This document shows positions 1-5,154 of a stretch of 5,154 nt of DNA, one piece after another; the first letter of the stretch is position 1, and the number at the start of each line of letters is the position of its first letter. Source of the DNA: Methanosarcinales archaeon. Its GTDB lineage: Archaea; Halobacteriota; Methanosarcinia; Methanosarcinales; Methanocomedenaceae. The notes beneath the pieces were generated by a model that did not search any database, was not told where the DNA came from, and saw nothing but the letters and a program-made list of their open reading frames with translations. The position numbers and the translations under genes were made by a program. The DNA is taken from assembly GCA_030638625.1 (NCBI GenBank), contig DAOWEE010000185.1, positions 1-5,154 on the forward strand, in the 5' to 3' direction.

Positions 1-6
1 AAGTAT

Positions 7-36
7 AAAAAGAAGTATGATAGCCGCAACTATCAT
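7..36 (-). terminator. Small hairpin followed by T5, possible terminator
   Basis: ATGATAG (17-23) and CTATCAT (30-36) are exact reverse complements around a six-base loop. On the minus strand the stem is followed by ACTTC and then five T residues (11-7). This fits a terminator for leftward transcription that has passed trmJ. The stem is AT-rich and short. The rest of 37-167 shows no gene, tRNA or clear promoter; it has only a weak ATCCG/CGGAT dyad at 80-100. Confidence 0.35.
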
Positions 37-161
37 CCACTTATTTTCAATAATAACTGATATACCGTCTTTCTCAGGCATCCGTATTATCCATCCGGAT
101 TAATAAACAATCTAAGCACTAATAAATGTTAGCAATGAATTCCAGTTAATGACAATAAGGT

Positions 162-167
162 AAAAAA
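162..167 (-). terminator. T-tract directly after the trmJ stop
   Basis: Six T residues on the minus strand follow the trmJ TAA directly. Archaeal RNA polymerase often terminates at T-rich tracts without a hairpin, so this is a candidate end for the trmJ transcript. One short tract is weak evidence, and a second candidate lies at 7-36. Confidence 0.3.
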
Positions 168-887
168 TTATGGGTCCGTTGGATGACGCAAACGATATTG
201 TACCCTCCTTATCAGTCCCCTGATAGTTTGCACTTCCCGGCTCGTCAGCCTTGCCCGCCCAAAAATGCGCTGCAGCATAAGCATGGTTTTATCTTTCTTA
301 TGAACCGGATAATCAATATCTTCAAACATTTCCCGGATATGCCCGTACATCAGGTCAAGGTCAAAATGATGAGCAAGGTTAATACTTCCCGCTTTAATGT
401 CGCACAATTCATAAAGCACCACAGCCACTGAATGAGAAAGGTTCATACTCGGGTAATCAGAACTGGTAGGGATGCTCATAATAATATCGCACAGCCTCAA
501 TTCATCATTACTCAGACCTTTATCTTCCCTCCCGAACAGTATGGAAACGGTCCCCTCTTTACCTTCAAGCATCGTTTTAATATCTGCAGGAGTATATGCC
601 GGCGCCCTGATATGCTCTTCAACCCTCATACCGGGGTTTCCAGTTGCTGCGATAATAAGATTGGAATCTCCAACAGCATCCTGTATAGTAGAATGAACTG
701 AAGCATTCTCCATAATCTCCCTTGCATGCATGGCAAATGCCCTGGCCTGCCCCTCAAGTTCACATGGATTTACCAGTGCAAGGTCAGAAAAACCAAAATT
801 CTTCATGGCACGGGCAGTTGAGCCTACATTCCCTTCATACAGAGGCTCAACCAGTACCAAACGAATCTTAAGACCATTGTTACCCAT
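168..887 (-). CDS. trmJ: tRNA (cytidine/uridine-32-2'-O)-methyltransferase TrmJ, SPOUT family
   Basis: Predicted S-adenosylmethionine-dependent methyltransferase that modifies the 2'-OH of nucleotide 32 in the tRNA anticodon loop; the characterised archaeal TrmJ acts on C32. The 239-residue protein shows all three SpoU/TrmH motifs: NVGSTARAMKNFGF (20-33) with the expected catalytic Arg25, SILFGREDKGLSNDEL (115-130) forming the knotted cofactor site, and IPTSSDYPSMNLSHSVAV (139-156). A helical, basic C-terminal extension (about 175-239) is typical of TrmJ and helps in dimer formation and tRNA binding. I chose the ATG at 885-887 because family similarity starts at KIRLVLVEP directly after it. 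An ATG at 998 would add 37 unconserved residues that read through the palindrome and probable promoter. It lies downstream of the cytochrome b unit but appears to have its own promoter. TrmJ rather than TrmL or TrmH is favoured by the C-terminal extension. Confidence 0.88.
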   Translation of the reverse strand: MGNNGLKIRLVLVEPLYEGNVGSTARAMKNFGFSDLALVNPCELEGQARAFAMHAREIMENASVHSTIQDAVGDSNLIIAATGNPGMRVEEHIRAPAYTPADIKTMLEGKEGTVSILFGREDKGLSNDELRLCDIIMSIPTSSDYPSMNLSHSVAVVLYELCDIKAGSINLAHHFDLDLMYGHIREMFEDIDYPVHKKDKTMLMLQRIFGRARLTSREVQTIRGLIRRVQYRLRHPTDP

Positions 888-912
888 AGTCTTTTGTTTA
901 GGATTCTGTATG

Positions 913-920
913 GTTATATT
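913..920 (-). promoter_or_regulatory. Possible TATA box of trmJ, giving a nearly leaderless message
   Basis: The minus strand reads AATATAAC (920 to 913), preceded by AAAACC, a weak BRE candidate. Its centre is about 30 bases upstream of the ATG at 887, which would place the transcription start within a few bases of the start codon. That agrees with the absence of a Shine-Dalgarno before this ATG. The box is not a strong consensus match. Confidence 0.45.
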
Positions 921-929
921 GGTTTTGAT

Positions 930-956
930 AGTACACAAAGTAATACTTTGTATACT
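930..956. repeat. Near-perfect palindrome, promoter-proximal copy
   Basis: ACAAAGTA (935-942) and TACTTTGT (944-951) are exact reverse complements around one base. After a single mismatch the symmetry goes on through AGTA/TACT (930-933 and 953-956), so 12 of 13 pairs match over 27 bases. Its centre (943) is 62 bases from that of the distal copy (1005). It ends about nine bases upstream of the proposed trmJ TATA box, where an activator or repressor could act on promoter assembly. Confidence 0.6.
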
Positions 957-993
957 CAAGTAACTGTGAGCATTAGCGAGCAGTTTCTCGTAG

Positions 994-1016
994 TACATAA
1001 AGTATAACTTTATGTA
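994..1016. repeat. Perfect palindrome, distal copy
   Basis: TACATAAAGT (994-1003) and its exact reverse complement ACTTTATGTA (1007-1016) are separated by ATA. Flanking CTCG (987-990) and CGAG (1019-1022) extend the symmetry with a one-base offset. A ten-base arm with a three-base centre suits a dimeric DNA-binding protein or a tight RNA hairpin. No T-tract follows on either strand, so a terminator role is unlikely. Confidence 0.6.
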
Positions 1017-1031
1017 GTCGAGTTAATCCGA

Positions 1032-1062
1032 CCGTAGGGAGGATTTTCTCGTAAAATTACGG
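1032..1062 (-). terminator. Bulged hairpin containing the cytochrome b stop codon
   Basis: On the minus-strand RNA, CCGUA (1062-1058) pairs with UACGG (1036-1032) and AUUUU (1057-1053) pairs with AAAAU (1047-1043). This gives ten base pairs around a five-base loop, with a six-base CCUCCC bulge on the 3' side. The stop codon UAA (1059-1057) lies in the 5' arm. No long T-tract follows, so it is not a standard intrinsic terminator. It may instead be a 3'-end processing or stability element, or chance. Confidence 0.25.
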
Positions 1063-1743
1063 TTCTTCCAGTTGTTCCTGCTTCACCCTTTCATACCACA
1101 GCGGGAACTCCTCTTCAGCCATTTCTTCAGAGATCATTCCTGTGAACATTGTCCAGTTGACAGGGAAAAACTTTGGGCTCAGATGAACATTATACATATG
1201 CAGCATCACGGCCATACCTGCAAGGATTGCATCCATGGAATGAATCAACCTTACTGCCGGAAGATAATCTGCAGGCAGGAAATAATGGACTGCAAAAGCA
1301 GGATGCCACAAGAGAACCCCTGTAACAATCAGAATCGGGAAGAATATTACCGCACCCCAGTAGTCCAGTTTCTCACGATATGAGAATTTCTTGTAATGCG
1401 CTTTCTCATCTGAAAGACCGACTATGTATTTCGTATCATCTATTGCGTCCAGTACATCTTTCGGAGTAGGTATTATTTCCTTATCCTTGAACCAGCCCCT
1501 GTCTATAACGTAATACAGGAAATGGAATAATGCAAGAGCAAGAATCGCAGTACCCCCCATTCTATGGATGACGGTGGTAACATTGAACCCGCCCATCATG
1601 ATAGCAATATATCCAAGCTGGTCAGGGAATTTCACAGGCAGCCCTGTAAGGAACAGCAAAAGGCATGCTACTGCATTGATTCCATGCTGCAAACGCTGGT
1701 TCAGGGTGAACCGTTCAATATATTTGTCAGCAAGATCACTCAT
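1057..1743 (-). CDS. Di-heme membrane cytochrome b, formate dehydrogenase gamma (FdnI)-like
   Basis: A 228-residue integral membrane b-type cytochrome that most likely passes electrons between a quinone-like carrier (methanophenazine or menaquinone in archaea) and a partner subunit. Four hydrophobic segments are visible: about 18-38, 60-80, 129-147 and 165-187. Candidate heme ligands are H20 in the first, H60 (and H74) in the second, and H168 and H182 in the fourth. The 14-residue step from H168 to H182 and the 40-residue step from H20 to H60 closely match the four axial histidines I recall for E. coli FdnI (18, 57, 155, 169). A polar loop (about 81-128) joins helices 2 and 3. The C-terminal tail (NWTMFTGMISEEMAEEE, then FPLWYE) is typical of this family. 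It is coupled to the small membrane protein upstream. No dehydrogenase, iron-sulfur or multiheme subunit is in the window, so donor and acceptor are unknown. A VhtC-type hydrogenase cytochrome is a less likely alternative. Confidence 0.9.
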   Translation of the reverse strand: MSDLADKYIERFTLNQRLQHGINAVACLLLFLTGLPVKFPDQLGYIAIMMGGFNVTTVIHRMGGTAILALALFHFLYYVIDRGWFKDKEIIPTPKDVLDAIDDTKYIVGLSDEKAHYKKFSYREKLDYWGAVIFFPILIVTGVLLWHPAFAVHYFLPADYLPAVRLIHSMDAILAGMAVMLHMYNVHLSPKFFPVNWTMFTGMISEEMAEEEFPLWYERVKQEQLEEP

Positions 1744-2069
1744 TAGAACTTAACCCCCTTTTCTTGCATTAGTGCCCTTAAATTCATCAACAGATGATGG
1801 AATACAAGTATCGCAAATACAGGAATGCCCAAATCCAGGAGTTCCATAAACAATTCTGCATAATGATAAGCGACCATTGCACTCTCGCTCAGCTGTCCCG
1901 TTTCAGCCATCAGTTCAATAGGTTCTGCGGACAGACCTGGAAATATCTTTTTGTGATAAGGTGCAGCTGTACCAAAAGTCACGTACAGGGCATATATACT
2001 ACCGACAACAACCACAACGCAAAAAATCCACAATACAACTGTAATAATATCCTGTTGTTTTTGGTTCAT
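1743..2069 (-). CDS. Small two-helix membrane protein of unknown function, partner of cytochrome b
   Basis: I do not recognise this family. The 108-residue protein starts with a short polar N-terminus (MNQKQQD), then a very hydrophobic helix rich in Val (about 9-32). A central polar loop of about 45 residues follows, and a second hydrophobic helix (about 78-96) ends in a basic, cytoplasmic-looking tail (NLRALMQEKG). His residues stand at 39, 69, 91 and 92; the HH pair is in the second helix. There is no CxxCH heme c motif and no cleavable signal that I can see. It is first in a two-gene unit, and its TAA shares a base with the cytochrome b ATG (TAATG). This tight coupling suggests an equimolar membrane partner, perhaps an anchor or quinone/methanophenazine-site subunit, which is inference. 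An in-frame ATG at 2084 would add five residues but lacks a spaced ribosome site. Confidence 0.8.
   Translation of the reverse strand: MNQKQQDIITVVLWIFCVVVVVGSIYALYVTFGTAAPYHKKIFPGLSAEPIELMAETGQLSESAMVAYHYAELFMELLDLGIPVFAILVFHHLLMNLRALMQEKGVKF
1753..1759 (-). promoter_or_regulatory. Shine-Dalgarno-like AGGGGGT ahead of cytochrome b
   Basis: AGGGGGT lies inside the last codons of the small membrane gene and ends about 9 bases before the cytochrome b ATG. It differs at one base from AGGAGGT. With the TAATG overlap it gives both direct ribosome entry and re-initiation a plausible route, supporting the start at 1743. Confidence 0.5.
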
Positions 2070-2077
2070 ATTTTTTT

Positions 2078-2082
2078 CTCCC
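2078..2082 (-). promoter_or_regulatory. Shine-Dalgarno GGGAG that decides the start of the small membrane protein
   Basis: GGGAG lies 8 bases ahead of the ATG at 2067-2069, a normal distance for an archaeal Shine-Dalgarno. An in-frame ATG at 2082-2084 sits just upstream, and its G is the first base of this same motif. That upstream codon has only GAG directly against it and no properly spaced motif. The downstream ATG is therefore the better start. Confidence 0.65.
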
Positions 2083-2138
2083 ATCTCTACGTGTTTAAAG
2101 ATGTACCCTTTATTTTATTCTGAATTTAAATTAAACAA

Positions 2139-2152
2139 TATTTATACATTTC
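2139..2152 (-). promoter_or_regulatory. Archaeal TATA box and BRE-like element for the membrane-protein/cytochrome b unit
   Basis: On the minus strand the sequence TATAAATA (2146 to 2139) is preceded by GAAATG (2152 to 2147), a purine-rich stretch that fits a TFB recognition element. The usual archaeal spacing would put the transcription start near 2115, giving a leader of roughly 45 bases before the ATG at 2069. The surrounding gap between mptE and the small membrane gene is strongly AT-rich. This suggests that the pair is transcribed separately from ileS-mptE. The motif is seen directly; activity is inferred. Confidence 0.6.
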
Positions 2153-2170
2153 TGTTTGATACAGACATAA

Positions 2171-2809
2171 TTATTCTATAGCTACATCAATAAGTCTGCG
2201 TGCCCAATCCAGTTTCTTAGCTTTCGTGGGTATCACATTATCATCATTAAAATCAAATCCAATCAAAGTCACGCTTGCCGCATTAAACTCCATTGCCAAA
2301 AACACACATCGGTCGCCGTCAGTGAACCCTCCGAAATTGTGAATATTCTCCAGCGGGGCCGTCTGTGTAGACCCTATTATATTGTTAAGCTGGGGAACAA
2401 TTGTCCTGACAACTTCAATATTATCACCGTGTGCATGAACCACCATTACCGCTCCCCTGCGGCTGGCCTCAATCTCTTGCTCAACCGCACCGTCAAGGTC
2501 AGTCACAATAATATGGGGTGCCAGACCCGCATCCAATAGGTGGGCTGTTGCCCCGTCAGCGGCAATTATGCAGTATCCTGATGTTTCCACATCATTCAGT
2601 TCTGCTCTCAGGGACGGTGCATTGCCGCACACCAGTACGTCCTTTCCCTGTATCAGTTCTTCAAGCCTTTGCACCTGGGCAAGACGGGACGGTTCTGTTG
2701 AATATAACAGCCCGGACAGCAGCCCGGCAGCATACTCGTCCCGGGCACGGTCATATCCCATATCCCTGATGATTTCCTGGTATATGGGCTCCCAATCCTC
2801 AAACTTCAT
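2171..2809 (-). CDS. mptE: 6-hydroxymethyl-7,8-dihydropterin pyrophosphokinase, MptE type
   Basis: Predicted archaeal MptE (COG1634 / DUF115 family, typified by MJ1634), which uses ATP to make 6-hydroxymethyl-dihydropterin diphosphate, the activated pterin for tetrahydromethanopterin (or folate) synthesis. The 212-residue soluble protein has an N-terminal helical segment (about 1-55), then a core resembling thiamine pyrophosphokinase. Visible motifs are CGNAPSL (61-67), AADGA (83-87), VTDLDG (102-107), HAHGDN (125-130), NFGGFTDGDRC (158-168) and GFDF (184-187). The Asp/His-rich motifs are likely metal and nucleotide ligands by analogy, which is inference. The length is normal for the family. 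The ATG shares an ATGA with the ileS stop and has no clear Shine-Dalgarno, so translation probably depends on coupling to ileS. The main alternative is another DUF115 protein, such as a glycosyltransferase-like relative, but the short single-domain form favours MptE. Confidence 0.9.
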   Translation of the reverse strand: MKFEDWEPIYQEIIRDMGYDRARDEYAAGLLSGLLYSTEPSRLAQVQRLEELIQGKDVLVCGNAPSLRAELNDVETSGYCIIAADGATAHLLDAGLAPHIIVTDLDGAVEQEIEASRRGAVMVVHAHGDNIEVVRTIVPQLNNIIGSTQTAPLENIHNFGGFTDGDRCVFLAMEFNAASVTLIGFDFNDDNVIPTKAKKLDWARRLIDVAIE

Positions 2810-5154
2810 GAAAACTCAGACACACTCATCTTCATACTAATGCCTTCGACATCCCATTCCTTGACAAGGTCGCCATCAGGTTCAATATCAATGCCGATGA
2901 TAAGCAATTTTGACCTGACCTCTCCTGCAATATGGGCTTCCCAATCCAGCACCAGGTCGCATATCCGTTCATCTTCAATCCTGACCACAGCTTTGATACT
3001 GGCTTCAACGTCGAGGTCCAGTTCTTTCCTCATATCCTGCACCCGTCTTATCACTTCACGGGCATAGCCTTCCGATTCTATTTCCCTCGTCAACAGTGCA
3101 TCCACGTATACTACACCGCCCGGGAACTCGGCAGTGGCTATATGCTCGGGAATGGTCTCCTTGAAATCTACCATCCCTGGTGTGATTGTAGCAATCCCGC
3201 CCTGTATTTCAAGTTCATATTCCTGTGAGGACTGGAATGCCGCCTTCAGGGCCGCAACATCAGTCGAACCCAGAGCAGCAATTACCTTACCTGCATCGCC
3301 CTTAAATGCAGGGCCAATGGCCTTGGATTGCGGAATAATCTCAGCACCAAGTTCATCCCAGGTTTCGCCTATGCCCAGCAGCATCACATCCTTGCTGTTG
3401 GTCTGTTCAAGCAATACTGACCTGAGGGTTTCAACTGAACGGGCAACAGTCTCATTTTCCGGGGCCACAACAATACGGCTTACCGGCCATCTGAGCTTAC
3501 GCTTTACCTTCTGTCTTGCATTGGATGCCGCTTCCACAACCTTTCTGATGCTATCCATCTCCCCTTCAAGGTCGGTATCAATTAACTCAAGTTGTGCAGC
3601 CGGCCAATCACACATGTGGATGGACTCAGGACTGTCCGGGTTAAGGTTACGTACAAGGTTAAGGTACATTGATTCTGCAAGGTGGGGGGTAAAAGGTGAG
3701 ATAATCTTTGCCACCTTTACCAGCACTTCATATATGACCCAGTACGCAGCCACCTTATCTGGTTCATTCTCTTCCAGCCAGGTACGCGGGCGTATCAATT
3801 GGATATACCAACGGGACAGGTCTTCCAGGATGAAATCAGATATTGGTCGGGTAGCCCTGTGCAGGTCATACTGCTCCATTGCTTTTTCCACCTTAAGTGC
3901 CAGGGAGTTCACACGGCTCAGTATCCAGCGGTCTTCGGGCCGCAGGTTGGGTTTGACCATATCATAGGTCACAGAGGTTGGGTCAAATTTATCCAGTGCC
4001 ATATATGGCAGAGGGAACCGATAGACGTTCCAGAAAATGTTCATCATCCGGTTTACCGTGGAAACTGCCTCCCAATTGAACTTGAGGTCTTCCCAGGGCG
4101 CACTGGATGAAAGTACATAGAACCTGAGAGTGTCAGCACCTAACTTTACAGCCACTTCTTCAGGGGATACTACATTACCCAGGCTTTTGCTCATCTTCTT
4201 GCCTGAATCATCCAAGGTAAAACCGTGCATCAGCACACTTTTATAGGGAGCCTTGCCAAATGCTACCATGCTTGCACCCAGTTGTGAATAGAACCAGCCC
4301 CGGGTCTGGTCATGTCCTTCGGTGATAAAGTCGGCAGGCCAGAGTTTATCAAAATCTTCATGTTCAGCAGGATAGTGCAAAGTTGCCCAGGAAGCCACTG
4401 CTGAATCGAACCAGACATCGAAAACGTCAGGTTCACGCTTCATTGTGCCACCGCAGCGGCAGGTGATGCTAATATTATCTACGTTGGGTCTGTGCAGGTC
4501 AATGTGCCCTTCCAGTCCTGAACGCTCCCGCAACTCCCCCATTGTACCGATGACCTCCAACTCGCCACAGTCACCACATATCCAAATGGGGAGCGGAATG
4601 CCCCAGTAACGCTGGCGGCTGATGCACCAGTCACGGGCACCCGATATCCAGTCAGCAAACCTTGCAGAACCTGCCCATTCAGGATACCAGTTTACTTTCG
4701 CAACCTCATTGAGCATCTCATTTTTAATCTCTGATATCTTTAGGAACCACTGTTCAGTGGCAAGATAGATGATGGGGGTCTTGCATCGCCAGCAATGTCC
4801 GTACCTGTGAGAAATGATGGCTTTCTTTAGCAGGTTCCCTCTCTCATTCAGGTCATCCAGTATCTCTTCATCTGCTTCTTTCACGTATTTGCCTTCATAT
4901 TCACCGGCATCTGCAGTGTACCTGCCGTCAGGACCCACAGGGCAAAATATTGGCAGGTCATTTTCCACGCCCAACATAAAATCATCCAGGCCGTGACCGG
5001 GTGCAACATGGACACAACCCGTGTTCTCGGCCGTGACAAAATCAGCCATGTAAACATTATGTTCAAAACCGGTCTGGGCAGGCACCTTATCAGATAAGGG
5101 GTTCTCATAGGACAGTTTTAGCATGTCCTCTCCCAGCATCTGGTCCAGCACCTC
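2806..5154 (-). CDS. ileS: Isoleucyl-tRNA synthetase, N-terminal part cut off by the window edge
   Basis: Class I aminoacyl-tRNA synthetase that charges tRNA-Ile with isoleucine in the cytoplasm and edits mischarged valine. The frame is open to the right edge, where it reads Glu-Val; the GTG at 5149-5151 is an internal valine, not a start. Numbering from that Val, the 781 visible residues hold the end of the CP1 editing domain (GCVHVAPGHGLDDF, 45-58), the CWRC motif (120-123), DWCISRQRYWG (174-184), a CGDC/CRCGG zinc-ribbon pair (192-195 and 231-235), VWFDS (246-250), and the catalytic KMSKS loop (319-323; bases 4183-4197). The anticodon-binding helical domain and a long C-terminal region follow. 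There is no C-terminal Cys-rich zinc finger of the E. coli kind, and the C-terminal region looks archaeal. The Rossmann-fold start with the HIGH motif, perhaps 250-300 residues, lies outside. The stop overlaps the mptE start. Confidence 0.97.
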   Translation of the reverse strand, partial: EVLDQMLGEDMLKLSYENPLSDKVPAQTGFEHNVYMADFVTAENTGCVHVAPGHGLDDFMLGVENDLPIFCPVGPDGRYTADAGEYEGKYVKEADEEILDDLNERGNLLKKAIISHRYGHCWRCKTPIIYLATEQWFLKISEIKNEMLNEVAKVNWYPEWAGSARFADWISGARDWCISRQRYWGIPLPIWICGDCGELEVIGTMGELRERSGLEGHIDLHRPNVDNISITCRCGGTMKREPDVFDVWFDSAVASWATLHYPAEHEDFDKLWPADFITEGHDQTRGWFYSQLGASMVAFGKAPYKSVLMHGFTLDDSGKKMSKSLGNVVSPEEVAVKLGADTLRFYVLSSSAPWEDLKFNWEAVSTVNRMMNIFWNVYRFPLPYMALDKFDPTSVTYDMVKPNLRPEDRWILSRVNSLALKVEKAMEQYDLHRATRPISDFILEDLSRWYIQLIRPRTWLEENEPDKVAAYWVIYEVLVKVAKIISPFTPHLAESMYLNLVRNLNPDSPESIHMCDWPAAQLELIDTDLEGEMDSIRKVVEAASNARQKVKRKLRWPVSRIVVAPENETVARSVETLRSVLLEQTNSKDVMLLGIGETWDELGAEIIPQSKAIGPAFKGDAGKVIAALGSTDVAALKAAFQSSQEYELEIQGGIATITPGMVDFKETIPEHIATAEFPGGVVYVDALLTREIESEGYAREVIRRVQDMRKELDLDVEASIKAVVRIEDERICDLVLDWEAHIAGEVRSKLLIIGIDIEPDGDLVKEWDVEGISMKMSVSEFS

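Larger units (their letters stand above)
921..1044. repeat. Two diverged tandem units of about 62 bases between cytochrome b and trmJ
   Basis: Bases 921-982 and 983-1044 align without gaps. Identity is high over the first 40 or so columns, where both share GTACA, AAAGTA-like and ACTTT blocks, and weak towards the end. Each unit is centred on a palindrome, listed separately. The nine-base word TTTCTCGTA at 984-992, at the start of the second unit, recurs exactly at 1045-1053, as if a third, cut-off unit ran into the cytochrome b end. The stretch has no convincing gene and overlaps the upstream region of trmJ. Confidence 0.6.

Noticed and set aside
1..167. Hidden tRNA, small RNA or small gene left of trmJ
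   Set aside because: No cloverleaf, conserved T-loop or convincing open frame was visible; only short AT-rich dyads and a T-tract.
888..998. N-terminal extension of TrmJ from the ATG at 998
   Set aside because: The 37 residues are unlike the family, cross the palindrome and probable promoter, and family similarity begins only after the ATG at 887.
1037..1042. GGGAGG on the plus strand as a ribosome site for a plus-strand gene
   Set aside because: No start codon follows at a workable distance, and the frames beyond it are antisense to cytochrome b.
921..1044. CRISPR-like repeat pair
   Set aside because: There are only two diverged copies, the similarity grades off along the whole unit rather than giving constant repeats with unique spacers, and no cas gene is present.
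3134..3967. Long open frame on the plus strand opposite ileS (277 codons)
   Set aside because: It lies wholly antisense to the strongly conserved ileS, has a low-complexity Ser/Ala/Arg-rich product and no recognisable domain. It is a shadow of the coding strand.
4783..4794. CWRC in ileS as a heme c site
   Set aside because: The motif is CWRCK rather than CxxCH, and it is a conserved part of isoleucyl-tRNA synthetase. No CxxCH motif was found in any protein of the window.

Overview
The window reads as a piece of archaeal chromosome in which every recognisable gene lies on the minus strand. An archaeal-type isoleucyl-tRNA synthetase, MptE (the pterin-activating enzyme of tetrahydromethanopterin synthesis), a di-heme membrane cytochrome b, and TATA-box promoters with very short leaders together point to a euryarchaeon with tetrahydromethanopterin and membrane cytochromes. 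That suggests the Methanosarcinales/ANME-2 or Methanoperedens neighbourhood, with Archaeoglobi or Syntrophoarchaeales-like lineages as alternatives. The lineage is inference; no rRNA or other decisive marker is present.

Layout in transcription order, from high to low coordinates. First, ileS (5154 to 2806) enters from the right edge without its N-terminal part. It overlaps mptE (2809 to 2171) by an ATGA, so the two are probably translated together. Second, an AT-rich gap with a good archaeal promoter (TATA box at 2139-2146) drives a two-gene membrane unit: an unrecognised small two-helix membrane protein (2069 to 1743) and a four-helix, FdnI-like cytochrome b (1743 to 1057), joined by a TAATG overlap. 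Third, a 169-base gap (888-1056) holds two diverged tandem units about 62 bases long, each built around a strong palindrome, and a hairpin that includes the cytochrome b stop codon. Fourth, trmJ (887 to 168), a SPOUT-class tRNA 2'-O-methyltransferase, appears to be transcribed with almost no leader from a TATA box just beyond the second palindrome. Fifth, the left 167 bases are non-coding, with a T-tract after trmJ and a small hairpin followed by T5 on the minus strand.

Three of the genes are housekeeping or cofactor genes (tRNA charging, tetrahydromethanopterin synthesis, tRNA modification). The membrane pair is the accessory part: an electron-transfer module with no catalytic or multiheme partner in view, placed between housekeeping genes. 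The least explained feature is the palindromic tandem repeat between cytochrome b and trmJ, which could be a paired operator. I saw no mobile element, CRISPR array, tRNA or rRNA, and no clear sign of a wholly new multi-gene system.
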